Shown here: positions 46,258 through 58,791 of the stretch, piece by piece
How the letters are laid out: each line of letters starts with the position of its first letter
How positions within the stretch are numbered: the first letter of the stretch is position 1
Origin: Anaeromyces robustus
Lineage: Eukaryota > Neocallimastigomycota > Neocallimastigomycetes > Neocallimastigales > Neocallimastigaceae
Length of the DNA: 64,000 nt
Reading direction: 5' to 3'
Assembly: GCA_002104895.1 (NCBI GenBank)
Contig: MCFG01000348.1
Location: forward strand, 1-64,000
Position numbers and translations under genes: made by a program
Notes under the pieces: generated by a model
Told to the model about the DNA's origin: nothing
Database searches by the model: none
The model's input: only the letters and a program-made list of their open reading frames with translations

Positions 46258-48079
46258 AATATAATAATAATATAGAATATATAATTATTAAAGTACATAT
46301 CTAAAACAATTAATATAAAAAATTTTAAATTTTATTATATATGATACTAAATAGATTTCTAAAACTAATTAAATTATTTGATTAAATATAAAAATTTCAT
46401 TATTTATATAAAATAATTTAATTTTTATTGTTAATAAAATAAATATTAAAACTCTTATTTTTTTTCTTTTTTTTTATATGTGGTTAAATTTATTAAATAA
46501 TGTATTAATATATTTTTTAATTATTAAATATTATTTTTTATAAATTTGATTTAAAGGTTAAGGTGGATTAAAAAATTTATTAAAATAAATAGGAAAAAAG
46601 GAAAATACATTACAGTCAGTTAATGATTATTATATAATAATTAATAATTAATTTCTATATAATATAAATGTTATCAAGCTGAAATTTATGTATGATTATA
46701 TAGATTAATAATGAAATATTCTTTTTAGTTTGTTTCTAGTTTATTAAAGTCATTTTTATTTATAAAAATTTATATTAATATTTTATTATTTTATTTAATA
46801 AATACATTACAATTATTATTATTAATTTAAAGACAAAAGACAAAAGACAAGAAAAAAACCCACAAATCTTTATTCATTATATTTTAAATAACCAAATTTA
46901 ATTGCTTAGTTTTAATAATTATTATTTATTTTTTAATAAAATAAGAAATATATAATATAAAATAAAAAATATATATAATAAATATATTAATTTATATTAT
47001 ATAATATATTATATAATAAAAATATAATATATTATATAAAATAGTATAGAAATAAGTTTCTGATTTAATTTAATGACTTTAATTATTTAATGTTACATAA
47101 CATATTTTTATGTTTTTTATCATTGATTTATACATTTCACATGTTTTAATTATTATATAATTGTGACTTCATATCAAAATATACAAATAAATAAATATAT
47201 ATAAATTATATTTATATTTATTTCAAAAAAAAAAAAAATAAATTATTTAAATATAATATAATATAATACAATATAATATAAATATAATATAATATAATAT
47301 AAATATAATATAATATAATATAATATAATATAATATAATATAATATAATATAATATAATATAATATAATATAATATAATATAATATAATATAATATAATA
47401 TAATATAATATAATATAATATAATATAATATATTATAATATAATATAATATAATATATTATATTATATTATAATATAATATAATATAATATAATATATTA
47501 TATTATAATATAATATAATATAATATAATATAAATATAAAAAAATTATTATAATTTAACTTTTTTTAAAAAGTAAAAGTATAAATAAATAAAAAAAAAAT
47601 TTTTTTTTTATTTTAAATATATAAAAATATAATATAAAACAATATTAAATTAAATTAAATTGACTTGAAAAAGAAATACAAGAATTTTATTCCATAATAA
47701 TTTTTTTTTTATATTTATGCGTTGATTCCTATTTTTTCTTTTTTTCTAAAAAAATAAAAAAAAATTTTTTTTTTTTAACACATATTTTTTAAACACTAAG
47801 CATAATAATGAGAAAAAAAATTATTTTTTTATTTATAGAGTTTTCTTTTTATTCTATTAAAAAACAAATAAAAGATTGAATTTTGAATTAAAAAAAAAAA
47901 AAAATTTTTTTTAAAAAATAAAATAAAATAAAATAAAATAAAAAAAAAAATTAAAAAAAAAATATAAAATAAAAATAAAAAATTAAAACATATAAAATAT
48001 AAAATATAAAATAATATATAATTTTTGTTTTAAATTAAATAAAATATTAATAATAACAATTAAATAATAATTATTAAAA
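46258..48079. other. AT-rich intergenic region with long pentanucleotide repeat
   Basis: No gene was seen. From about 47245 to 47535 the sequence is almost purely ATAAT/TAATA repeats with a few inversions (TATTA). An A-rich leader precedes the next ATG. Confidence 0.7.
47245..47535. repeat. TAATA pentanucleotide microsatellite
   Basis: Close to 300 bp of TAATA-type units; its right part alternates with the complementary TATTA, so parts can fold back on themselves. The same unit occurs at 22420-22515. Confidence 0.85.
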
Positions 48080-49360
48080 ATGAAGAATATAAGTATTTTA
48101 TTATTATTTACAATAATTATATGTTGTAATAGAAATTACGCTAATGTCATTGATGATCAAGATTCAGTAATAAAACCTGATATTGAAGATGAAATTCATA
48201 TTGTATCAACATTACTTTCTGACACTACCACTATTAATCTTGCTGCTAATACCACTTCTATTCTTACAACTACAACTTCAACTACAACTACAACTGATCC
48301 TATAACTACAACTGATCCTATAACTACAACTAGTCCTATTACTACAACTAATCCTATAACCACAACCGAATCTACTACTACTACTACTACTACTAGAACT
48401 ACAACCAAACCTACTACTACAACTACAACTAAATCAACTACTACAACTACTAGAACTACAACTACAACTACTACTAGAACTACAACTACTACTAGAACTA
48501 CAACTACTACTAGAACTACAACTACTACAACTACTACTACTACTAGAACTCCTGAACCAACTATGAATTTTAAAGAACCAGTATGGATTTTTAATGCTTC
48601 AATAAACAAATGTTTATTTGGTCAAGATACCATTAATAAAAAACCATTACTTAAAAATTGTGAAAATAATGATAGATTTAAATGGCTTATTTCTCCATAT
48701 CCTAAAGGTAAAATTATTTCCTTATCTACTAATAGATGTTTAGATATTACAGACCCTGAAAATGGTAAAATTAAAACAAATAATTGTAAAACAGGAAATG
48801 TTTTTGAAATTACTGGAGATGGTTTAATTTATTCATCTGAAAATAAAAATACATGTATGGGAATTGGAGATGGAGATTCATCTAATACTAATGGTGCTTA
48901 CATGCAAGATTGTGTAAAGAGTGTTGATGAATATTGGTCTTTCTGGGATAGAAATCCAGGTGATGCTGTTAATGCTAAAACTGAAATTGTTTATATTTAT
49001 AATAGTATCTTAGATAAATGTATCATTTCAGGTTCAACAGAATCTTACAGACCTCAAATTGGTAATTGTAGTCATAAACTTGCTAAATGGAAAATTCCAA
49101 CAACAGGAGAAGGTTTTATTAAATCAGCCAGTAAAAATTGGTGTATACAACTTTCAAATACTAAAAGGGGTACTATTGTTATGAAAAGTAGATGTGATTA
49201 TAATGCTCTTTTATCTATTATTGAAGGTAGTATTAAATCTGTATCAACTAATAAATGTCTTGGATTATTAGAACCTACTGGTACAAAATTAAATATGAAT
49301 GATTGTGATGAATTAAAGGATGATCAATTCTGGGAAATAACTAATAAACTACCAAATTAA
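48080..49360 (+). CDS. Secreted Thr-rich (mucin-like) protein with two ricin-type trefoil domains, 426 aa
   Basis: The signal peptide (MKNISILLLFTIIICCNRNYA) is followed by a linker of Thr with regular Pro, Arg and Ser (about residues 55-158), as in O-glycosylated spacers. Two Cys-containing beta-trefoil regions follow, of ricin B lectin type: about 168-300 (KCLFGQDTIN ... NRCLDITDPENGKI ... DEYWSFW) and 305-426 (DKCIISGSTESYRPQIGNC ... NKCLGLLEPTGTKLNMNDC ... DQFWEI). The second is clearly homologous to the C-terminal domain of the genes at 41.3 and 54.1 kb. Such domains usually bind galactose-type sugars, but no ligand can be assigned here. Probably secreted or wall-attached. Confidence 0.88.
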   Translation: MKNISILLLFTIIICCNRNYANVIDDQDSVIKPDIEDEIHIVSTLLSDTTTINLAANTTSILTTTTSTTTTTDPITTTDPITTTSPITTTNPITTTESTTTTTTTRTTTKPTTTTTTKSTTTTTRTTTTTTTRTTTTTRTTTTTRTTTTTTTTTTRTPEPTMNFKEPVWIFNASINKCLFGQDTINKKPLLKNCENNDRFKWLISPYPKGKIISLSTNRCLDITDPENGKIKTNNCKTGNVFEITGDGLIYSSENKNTCMGIGDGDSSNTNGAYMQDCVKSVDEYWSFWDRNPGDAVNAKTEIVYIYNSILDKCIISGSTESYRPQIGNCSHKLAKWKIPTTGEGFIKSASKNWCIQLSNTKRGTIVMKSRCDYNALLSIIEGSIKSVSTNKCLGLLEPTGTKLNMNDCDELKDDQFWEITNKLPN

Positions 49361-50081
49361 AAAAAAAATTAAAATAAAATAAAATAATAGAAAAGTAAAA
49401 ATATTAAAATAATATAAATATATTTTAAATAAAAAAAAAAAAAAAAAAACTAAAAATGAATTAATGTATTTGTTTATAGATAACATTTAGAAAATTAAAA
49501 AATATATATAAAAATTTAATTATATATAATATATTATATATAATAAAAATATATTTAAAGAATTATTTAAAATTAAAATTAGTATAAAAAAAAAAACAGT
49601 ATTAATAAATAATTAATAAATAATTAATAAAATCTTATAAATAAAAATTCATTATAAATAAAAAAAAAATAATTACTTAATAAATAATTAATAAAATCTT
49701 ATAAATAAAAATTCATTATAAATATAAAAATAATAAATACACATTATTTTTTTTTTAATTATTATAATAAATGTATATAATATTTTTTATACTAACTTTT
49801 AAAAGTAAGAGAATATTTTAAAAAAATTATTAAAAGATTTTATTAATAAATAATTATAATATAATAATAGTTAATAATAAACAATGGAAGGTATAATAAT
49901 AATATATAATAATTAATAATAAATAATTAATAGTTATAAAATATATATATATAATATAATAAATTTTTTTATTATTTATTTATTTTTTTTTTTTCTTCAT
50001 TTTTCATAGTTCATTATTTAGGAGAAAAAAAAATTTTTTTTTTTATGAAATGAAATAAAATTAATTTTTATTTTGATACAC

Positions 50082-50118
<37 letters not shown>

Positions 50119-51814
50119 TTTAATTAAACACAAATGATCATTTTTATTATTTTTTAAAGTTTATGAATTTTTTTTATTTATAAATTAATCCACACATAAT
50201 ATTTATATATTTATATATTAAGCAAATTTTATATATATATTTTATTTTATACTTTTTTTTATATGACATGAAAAAAGTTTCAAGATACATTTTTTAATTA
50301 ATTTATTTATATTTATTTAATTTATTTATTATTTATTTATTTATTCATTTATTATTTATTTATTCATTTATATTTAATTAATTTATTTATATCTATTTAT
50401 TTAATTTATTTATTGATTTATTTATTTATTTATTTATTTATATTTATTTATTTATTTATTTATTTATTTATTCATTTAAACTTTTATTTGTGTATTTTTT
50501 TTTTTTTTTTTCAATTTTTTTTTTTTCAAGACAATTAAATTTATATAAAAAAAAAAGTAAATAAAATTTTATATTAATTCTTTTTAATATATTTAAATTA
50601 TAGTATGATTTCCATTATGGCTATATTTTTTTTTTAATTTATTATTTTTTATTTTTTTATTTTTTGTATTCTCTAACAAAGTAAATAAAGGTTACAGAAT
50701 ACAAATAAAAAATACAGAAAGTAATAAAAAAAAAAGATATAAAATAATAAAAAAAATTCCAAAGTGAAACTTTCTTTTATTATAATTATTATTATATTTT
50801 ATTATATTTTATTATATTTTATTTTATTTTATTATATATGGTATATTTTGTTATTAAATCTTTTTTTTTTTTTGAATTTTTTATTTTTTTTTAATGATAA
50901 TAAATCTATATATTTTATATATTAGATATTGATATAACACAGTTTATTTATTTATTAAGGAATTTGAGTATACTTTATTTATTTATTATTCTTTTGTTTA
51001 CATATTTTAATTAATAATCAGTTGTAAGAATATCTCTCTACATCTCAACTATCTTACTATAGATATTCCTAGATGTGGGGTGATTTTCTATTCTTTTATA
51101 CTATTTTACATATAATAAAGTTTATTTGCTTATTTACTTATATAAATAATTTAATTAATAATGATTGAACTATAAAATATTATAATTTTTACATTAAATA
51201 TAAAATAAATATAAAATCTGTTAAGAATACATTAATTGATACATTTACAATTTATTAAATTATATTATTAAATTAAGTTTTTATATTCGTTTTATATCAT
51301 ATATTAATGGAAAATTTTTTATTCTACTCTATTATAAAATAAAAATAAAATAAAAAAAAATTTCATGTTAATATTTAATAATAATAAAAGTATAATAAAG
51401 AAAATAAAACCTTTAATGTTTAATATTAATATAAATATTATAAATATAATGTGAGAACAATATGGACATAAATATATATATATAAAGAACACAGTTCTTA
51501 ACATTAACTTTGAAAATTAGTTATAACTATTATTAGCAGCGGTATGTTTTGATCATACAACCTGACTTAAAACAAAAAACTAAAAATTTAGAGTTGAAAA
51601 TATTGAAAAAAAAAAAAAAAAAATCGTGTAACATTAATTAAAAAAATTTTTTTTAATTAAAGTTGTACAAGTAAAAGTTTTTTAAAAAAAAAAAAAAATT
51701 AAAAAAAATTTTTTTCATTCATAGTGGTTAGAGGATAAAAAAAATAAACTTTATAAATATTTTTTAAATTATATAAAATATTTAATCATTTTATATAAAT
51801 AAATAAATAAATAA

Positions 51815-51892
<78 letters not shown>

Positions 51893-51897
51893 ATCAA

Positions 51898-51928
<31 letters not shown>

Positions 51929-53461
51929 ATCAATAAATCAATAAATCAATAAATAAATAAAATAAAATAAATTATAACATCTATATTCAGATTAACATTA
52001 TTTATGTGAACATCACAAATTATGTTAACTTTTAAAAAAGTTATACGCATGTATTAAAAATATTATTTAAAATAAATTTATCATTTGTATATTTTTTGTT
52101 TAATATTTCTTTTATTTATATATATCTATTTTTTATTTTTTTATTTTAATTTTATATTTTATTGTTTTAAAAAAAAAAGAAAAGAAAAAGAGAGAGAGAA
52201 AAAAAAAACTTTATTTTAAATTATATGAAATATATCAATATTAATTTTATATTTTTATTAGTTTGTAGCAAGAATAATCTTTAATAAAACATAGTTATAA
52301 TCATGAATCATGAATCATGAATAATAAATAATAAATAATAAATAATAATTATAATTTTTTTTATTTTTTTTTATATTTTTTATTTTTTTTATTTTTTATA
52401 TTTATTGTTTTATTTATTTACTTAAAAATTAAATTAAATGAATTTTCTTTTGGTATTTTTTTTGGTTACTTTAATTTTATTCAACTATTATTGGTACATA
52501 CATGATACAACTCAAAATTAAAAAAAAAAAATCAGTAGAGAATTCAAAAAAAAAAAAAATTCATATAAAAAAAAGAATATTCTAAATGAATTTCTTCCTT
52601 TTTTTTTTCATTTATATTTATATTAATAATTTATTAATATAAAAAAATTTTTTTTATATTTTTACTTATTATATTTTTATTTTCTAAAGGATAACTATAA
52701 AAAGTAATAATAAATATTTATAAAAATTTTATTAAATAATTATTTATAAAAAAATTTATAAATATAAATATAATAAAATATAATAAAATATATTAGTAAT
52801 TATTTATAATTATTTATAAAAGTTCATAAATATAATAAAATGTATTAGTAATTATTTATAATCATTTATAATTACTTATAAAATAAAAATCGTATTAAAT
52901 AATAAAAGTGAATAATTTCCACTGATTAAATAAAATCAAGTAAATAAAATAATTAAAAAAAAATATTTATAAAGTTTATTATATGGATATGGTTTGATGA
53001 TAATGGATTTAATTAATATAATTATTTAAATTAAATTAAAAAAAAAAAAAAAAAAAAAAAGAGATTAAAACACAACGCTTATTAAAGGCTTATTAAACTC
53101 TTATTATACGCTTATTATACGCTTATTCCATTATTATATTATATTGTTACATTATTATATTATTACATTGTTACATTGTTACATAAAAAAATTTTTTTTT
53201 TTTTTTTTCATTTTTTTTTTTTTTTTTAAAAAAAAAATTTTTTTCTTTATTTAATAATTAAAATCAAAATTAAAAATAAAATTTTATTATATTTAAAAAA
53301 AAAATTTTTTTTTTTCTCAAAAGTACAAAATTTGTACATCATCTTTAATTGAGTTTAAATATTAATCTAATATTTGATAAACAAGGTTTCATTTCATTAT
53401 CATATTAATTTATCATAGCATGAATCATAAAAAAAAAAAAAAAAAAAAAAGAAAACACAAA

Positions 53462-53504
<43 letters not shown>

Positions 53505-54113
53505 AAATATATTATAGATAAAAAAGAATTTTAATATTATTTAATAATATTTCTTTCTTTTTTTTTTAAATATATATTATAAAAAAGTTATTTTTAAAAA
53601 TATTTATTCATTATGAAAATAATCTATTTAAACTACAATTATTATAAATCTTAATAAATACTTTTCCTTTTTTTTTTACTGTTTTATTTCAAAATATTTT
53701 AATAATCTTTTGAAATAAAATATGAAAATTAAATTTATTAAAAGATAGGTTTAAAATAAATTAAAAAAAAAGGAACCATTGATGATAAATTAATTTATAA
53801 AAAAATTTTAAAAAAAAAAAATTTTTTTTTATCGTTGTTACACAATTTTTTCAAAAAAAAAAAAAAAAAAAAAAATTAAGATGATAAAGGTTTAATGTTG
53901 GGTAGAATTTTCTAAAAAAAATTTTCTCAAAAATTAATAAAAAAACGAAAATTGTATTAAAAAAAAACTAAAAATAAAAAAAAAAAAATAAAATAAAATA
54001 AAATTAAAAAAAAAAAAAATTAAAAAGAATAATAAATACAAAAAATAATAATATAATTTATTATTCAATATAATATTTAATAATATTTAATAATAATAAT
54101 AATAAAAAAAAAA
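49361..54113. other. 4.7-kb intergenic region with simple repeats and two unexplained islands
   Basis: No protein gene was seen. AAAT/ATTT microsatellites lie at about 50290-50475 and 51795-51975. A 12-bp imperfect inverted repeat (GTATTCTCTAAC with GTTACAGAATAC) is at about 50668-50705. Two stretches are less AT-extreme and more complex: about 51020-51090 (interlocked inverted repeats) and about 51490-51600. Long poly(A)/poly(T) tracts fill about 53040-54010. Confidence 0.6.
51797..51975. repeat. AAAT microsatellite
   Basis: An almost pure AAAT run with occasional AATC units, about 180 bp. Confidence 0.9.
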
Positions 54114-56807
54114 ATGAAATACTCAAATATTTTATTATTATTAACTACTATTATAAGTTATAATAGTGTTAATGCTAATGTAATTAAAGAAAGAAGTAAT
54201 GTTCCTACTGTTGATGAATTGAAAAAATTATTTAAAGAAAAATATGATAATATTATTAATAACGGTTTAAGTTGTATTCCATTAAATAGTATTAATCCAG
54301 CCTTTAATCCTTATCATTCCTCTTTAATTAAAACTAAATCTGAAGATGATGAAGCTGCTAATTTAATTATGGCTTTTGGTTCTCCATTCGGAAATTCAAA
54401 TATAACTATGGACGATAAAAGTATACATAGTGGTTATGGTAAATGTGGTTCTGTAAAAGGTTTTGATGGTGAAACTATAGCATGTAGTGTTAGGGTTACT
54501 TCTAATATTCTCGATTCCTTAAGTATCACTGGAGACAAGGAATCATTTCTTTCAGTTTATGGTGAATCATTCGGTAAAAAAGATGAACTTACTGAAGATA
54601 TCTTAAACTTTATTGATTTATCATCTAGTATTTATGATCGTAGTGAAAATCATCTTGAAAATGTATTGAATATTATTAGAAATAAAGTTGGTTTAGAAAA
54701 TGAACATAGTAAAATTGAAAATACTTTATTTAGTAAAGGATCAGCAAGTGATTTAAATAGTATTTATGAATCAAGAAATTGGTCTAATAATTCTAAAATG
54801 TTTGGTATGTCTAATGAATGGCTTGAATTTAATGGATATTCAAATGGATATATTATGGGACATTTAGAAACCTCAAATAAAGAAAATTCTCAATCCGATG
54901 CTATTTCTAAAACATTTACAACTCCTTTCAATAATAAACTTGGTTGGTTATACGGAAATCATTCCAATCCTTACATTTTTGGTCAATCCAATCCTAAAAA
55001 ATACAGTAATGAATTATCCTATGATGAAGCTATAGATATATCAGCTGAAAAACTTTATTACAAAAAAAGTAATAATGATCGCTTCTATTCCATAACAACT
55101 TATTTTTCTATTCCAGATAATCGTTGTTGGAATTTAACTGTTGCTCCTCTTTATAGAGCTGAAGTTAATATTTGGGCTTGTGGTCAATATGATAGTAATA
55201 ATAATTTAAATATTAGTTATAAGAAATCTATGCGTCCAGTAGATGTAATTGATTTCATCCCGTATCCAACAGAATGTAATACTAAAAAATACGATTTTAA
55301 ACCAATGAAAAATTACGACGATTTTGAATTAGTGGCTGAAAATGGAGAAAAACATGTTTTAAAATCTGGTCAATATTTAAAGGTTAATGAAGGTATTACT
55401 TCTTCCAACGGTAAATTTATATTTGGTTTATTAGAAACTGGTGAATTAGTTTTACGTGAAAATAATGAATATGGTAGAGTATTATGGGGTAATGGTGTTA
55501 CTTTACCAACTACTCAAGAAAATGGTGAAAAATTAGATTATGATTTAAAATTAAGAATTGGTGAAAATGGTCATTTAATGGTTACTGCTAATGAACATAT
55601 TTTCGATAGTAACAATCATTCACGTCTTCCATTTAATGATGAAAGTGATGAATATATTATTTGGGATTCTTTACCAAAAGATTTACCATATAATGTTGGT
55701 TTCCCAGATAATTCTGGTTATATTTTACTTGTTGAGGAAAAAGGTCTTTATGCTTATGTAAATCTTTATGATGGTGTTGGTATTAAAATTTTAGAAATTA
55801 AACCAGGTAGCGGTTATGAAGGTTATGCCTTCCCAAGAGAATATAATATGCCATTAGCTTTTGATACTCCAGAAGATGAAGTAAGAATGGATAAACATAA
55901 TGTTCATGATGAAAAGGTTGTAAAGGATTCTTTCAAAAATAGTATAGAAATGAATGGAACTAATATTATTAAAGAAAATGAAGCTTTAGTATCTTCTAAT
56001 GGAAAATATAGATTCTATCTTCAATCTACTGGTAATATGGTTATTAAAGAAGGTAGTAGAACTATGTGGTCTTCTAATACCGCTAATGTTGAATCATTTG
56101 AATCTCCATATAAACTTCTTTTAAATTCAACTGGTGAATTTGTTTTATATGATAAGAATGATTTTGCTTTATGGCAAGTTAGTAATGAAAATTTCTATGG
56201 TAATGATATAGCTAGAGAAAGAAATACTAAGTCAAAGTCATTTAAATTAGTATTATCTGATGAAGGAGAATTATATGTTGAAGATAAAAATCATAATAAA
56301 AGTTGGAGTATCTGGTCCGTTTTAGAAGAAGTCAACCAAACTCATATAAGATATTTAAAACCAAATCATAAAGTTGAAATATATACTCCTAATACTAATA
56401 CTACTCAACCTGAACCTGAAACTAAAACTAGAACAGTTTATATTTATAATAAAAAATTAGATAAATGTTTAATTTCTGGTTCAAAATTCACTTATAGACC
56501 ACATATTGGTAAATGTAATAATAAAAATGCTAAATGGGTAATTTCTGTTTCAGGAAAAGGTTTTATTAAATCTTCAAGTAAAGAATGGTGTTTAAATGTT
56601 TCAAATATTAATAAGGGTACAGTTACTATGAGAGAATGTGATGATAATGCCATTTTCAGTCCAATTAAAGGAAGTGTTAAATCTGTATTAAGTAAAAATA
56701 AATGTTTAGGTTTATTAGAATCTAATGGTACAAAATTAAATATGAATAATTGTGATTCTTCAAAGGATGATCAACAATGGGAAGTAAGAACCTCCATTAA
56801 AAAATGA
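54114..56807 (+). CDS. Secreted multi-domain lectin-like protein, 897 aa
   Basis: The start MKYSNILLLLTTIISYNSVNA is a clear signal peptide. Residues about 30-400 form a region I do not recognise, with marks IPLNSINPAFNPYHSSL (near 57), WLYGNHSNPYIFG (near 280) and IPDNRCWNLT ... EVNIWACGQY (near 340). Two bulb-type (mannose-binding monocot-like) lectin regions follow, at about 415-590 and 616-765, each with the SSNGKF/Y ... TGELVLRE or TGNMVIKE ... LW or MWSSNT pattern. Then comes a short Pro/Glu/Thr linker and a C-terminal ricin-type trefoil (about 773-897: DKCLISGSKFTYRP ... NKCLGLLESNGTK ... DQQWEV). An extracellular carbohydrate-binding role is likely; any activity of the N-terminal region is unknown. 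It is the intact member of the pair with the broken copy at 41.3 kb. Its A-rich 5' leader is shared with its paralogues. Confidence 0.88.
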   Translation: MKYSNILLLLTTIISYNSVNANVIKERSNVPTVDELKKLFKEKYDNIINNGLSCIPLNSINPAFNPYHSSLIKTKSEDDEAANLIMAFGSPFGNSNITMDDKSIHSGYGKCGSVKGFDGETIACSVRVTSNILDSLSITGDKESFLSVYGESFGKKDELTEDILNFIDLSSSIYDRSENHLENVLNIIRNKVGLENEHSKIENTLFSKGSASDLNSIYESRNWSNNSKMFGMSNEWLEFNGYSNGYIMGHLETSNKENSQSDAISKTFTTPFNNKLGWLYGNHSNPYIFGQSNPKKYSNELSYDEAIDISAEKLYYKKSNNDRFYSITTYFSIPDNRCWNLTVAPLYRAEVNIWACGQYDSNNNLNISYKKSMRPVDVIDFIPYPTECNTKKYDFKPMKNYDDFELVAENGEKHVLKSGQYLKVNEGITSSNGKFIFGLLETGELVLRENNEYGRVLWGNGVTLPTTQENGEKLDYDLKLRIGENGHLMVTANEHIFDSNNHSRLPFNDESDEYIIWDSLPKDLPYNVGFPDNSGYILLVEEKGLYAYVNLYDGVGIKILEIKPGSGYEGYAFPREYNMPLAFDTPEDEVRMDKHNVHDEKVVKDSFKNSIEMNGTNIIKENEALVSSNGKYRFYLQSTGNMVIKEGSRTMWSSNTANVESFESPYKLLLNSTGEFVLYDKNDFALWQVSNENFYGNDIARERNTKSKSFKLVLSDEGELYVEDKNHNKSWSIWSVLEEVNQTHIRYLKPNHKVEIYTPNTNTTQPEPETKTRTVYIYNKKLDKCLISGSKFTYRPHIGKCNNKNAKWVISVSGKGFIKSSSKEWCLNVSNINKGTVTMRECDDNAIFSPIKGSVKSVLSKNKCLGLLESNGTKLNMNNCDSSKDDQQWEVRTSIKK

Positions 56808-57005
56808 AATTAAAATATAAAAACATAAATAGGGAAAAACAAAAAAAATAAAATTTTTTTTTTTCTTTTAATATAATAAAATATAAAAATTAATGAAAAA
56901 TATAATTTAAAAAAAAAATAAAAAATATAAAATAAAAATATAAAATAAAGTAAAATAAAAATAAAAAAAAAACTAAAAAAGTAAAAAATAGAAAAATAGA
57001 AATAG

Positions 57006-57036
<31 letters not shown>

Positions 57037-57640
57037 AAATTAATTTAATAATAAATAATAAATATAAAAAATTAAAAATAATTAATTATAAAATTTTATT
57101 AAAATTATTAATAATTATTAAAAATAAAATAAAATAAAATAAAATAAAAAATTTAAATAAAATAAATTTATTATTTGTTTGTATAAATTTTTTTTTTTTG
57201 TTTAATATCTTACTATTTTTTTTTTTTTATTATAAATTTTATTATAAATTTTTATTATTAAGGCAAATTATATATAAATAATAATAATCGATAATGTTTT
57301 AATCTGAATAATTATGAAATTAAATGAAAAATTATTTTAAATAAATATTTATTTATTTATAAATAATAACAAAGAATAACAATAAAATAAATATTCATTT
57401 TTCGAAATATAAAAAAAAAAAGTATTTATAATATATATGTAAAATATTAAAAGTAAATTTACATTAAAATAGTGATTGAAATTGACAATATAAATATTAT
57501 ATATTCTAAAAATTTAATATTAATCATTTATTATAATTTAAATAATGTTTCTATATAATATAGATTAATCTATTCATTAAAAACTTTAATGATGAGTCAT
57601 CATTATTTAATCAAAAATTTATCATAATTTTTTTTAATTT
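56808..57640. other. AT-rich intergenic region
   Basis: No gene was seen. A-rich tracts, then mixed AT sequence up to the LINE fragment. Confidence 0.6.
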
Positions 57641-57644
57641 TTTG

Positions 57645-58097
57645 TTTAAGTGTCAGACTGAATCTGGTACTTATTCAAAATCCCCATTCTTGTTGCGATC
57701 TGCGGCTCTATTGAATGATATCATGCCTGTTGTCTGTAAAAGACAACATATATTATTCAATAAATTTAAAACCAACCTCTCCAGGAACGTCAATGCTGAT
57801 AACACAGTAGGACAGCCTAGTAGGGCAAATGCCGATCCTATTTCCGACCCTAGTGGAATAGGATAGATCAATTTTACTTTAATTCTATATTTAGAATTAA
57901 GGGCTGTATGGATTTATTGTTTTTAAATATTATTATACTACTTTTTTTCCTCCAGTATTATTTATTATTATCTATAATATATTACTGGTTTTTATTTTTT
58001 TTTTTTTAGTATCATTTTTTTTTTCATTATGTGTTTTTTTATGATTCATGTATTTTAATATTTAAATTCAATAAAGTTGACGTACAAATTGTGTGCC

Positions 58098-58138
<41 letters not shown>
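57645..58138 (+). mobile_element. 5'-truncated non-LTR retrotransposon (LINE) 3' end with poly(A) tail
   Basis: An abrupt change to richer composition at about 57645 opens a frame of about 70 codons ending at 57866. It reads like the very C-terminus of LINE ORF2 (SPFLLRSAALLNDIMPVV ... ILFNKFKTNLSRN), a form known from CR1/RTE/jockey-type elements where RS-x-LWN-x-LP-like and FK-x-L motifs end the protein. A 3' untranslated region of about 230 bp follows, with AATAAA-like ATTCAATAAAG shortly before a run of about 40 As. Flanks on both sides contain TTTTAATTTTTT, a possible target-site duplication. Five-prime truncation is normal for LINE insertion. The long pure poly(A) suggests a fairly recent insertion. 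The exact clade is not certain. Confidence 0.7.
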
Positions 58139-58148
<10 letters not shown>

Positions 58149-58342
58149 TTTTTTTATTTTAAATTTTTATTTTTATTTTTATTTTTACCATTGATTTATG
58201 TATATTTACATGATATTTGATATTGTATTTTTAATTGCTGATTTAAAATAAATATAGGTATAACAATATATATATTTATTAATTCATAAAACTGTTTAAT
58301 TTTATATATTAATTTTTTTCTTATTATTATTATTAATATTAA

Positions 58343-58398
<56 letters not shown>

Positions 58399-58791
58399 AA
58401 CTATTAACTATTAACTATTAATTATTTATATATTAATATATTTTTTATATTAAAATATATAATAATATTTATTATATTATTTATTTGATAGATATATCTT
58501 AGCTACTTTATATATCAATATGTTATATGTAAATAATATTTATATATATATATATTATTATTATTATTATTGCTTTATCTTTAATTTTTATAATTAATTA
58601 CAATTATAATTAAAGATTTAGTTATAGAATTTTTTTTTTCTTTAATATTTGTATTCATTACAATTATTTTATTATAATTATTCTTTTTGATATTATTGAT
58701 ATATATATTTATATAACATTTTTAATGAAATTTTCATTAAAATAAATAAATATAAATAATTAAATAATTAAATAAAAAAGCTTTACAATTA
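58139..58791. other. AT-rich spacer with ATT microsatellite
   Basis: An ATT trinucleotide run lies at about 58322-58392, followed by a three-copy TTAACTA repeat. No gene was seen. It is the convergent space between the LINE fragment and the 3' end of the GPCR gene. Confidence 0.65.

Noticed and set aside
48196-48609. Val-rich minus-strand frame of 137 codons
   Set aside because: It is the antisense of the Thr-rich linker of the lectin gene at 48080-49360 (ACA/ACT repeats). A shadow.
51530-51580. Anticodon-arm-like stem-loop on the minus strand (GTATG-ATCAAAA-CATAC)
   Set aside because: The seven-base loop resembles a tRNA anticodon loop, but no D arm, T arm or acceptor stem accompanies it.
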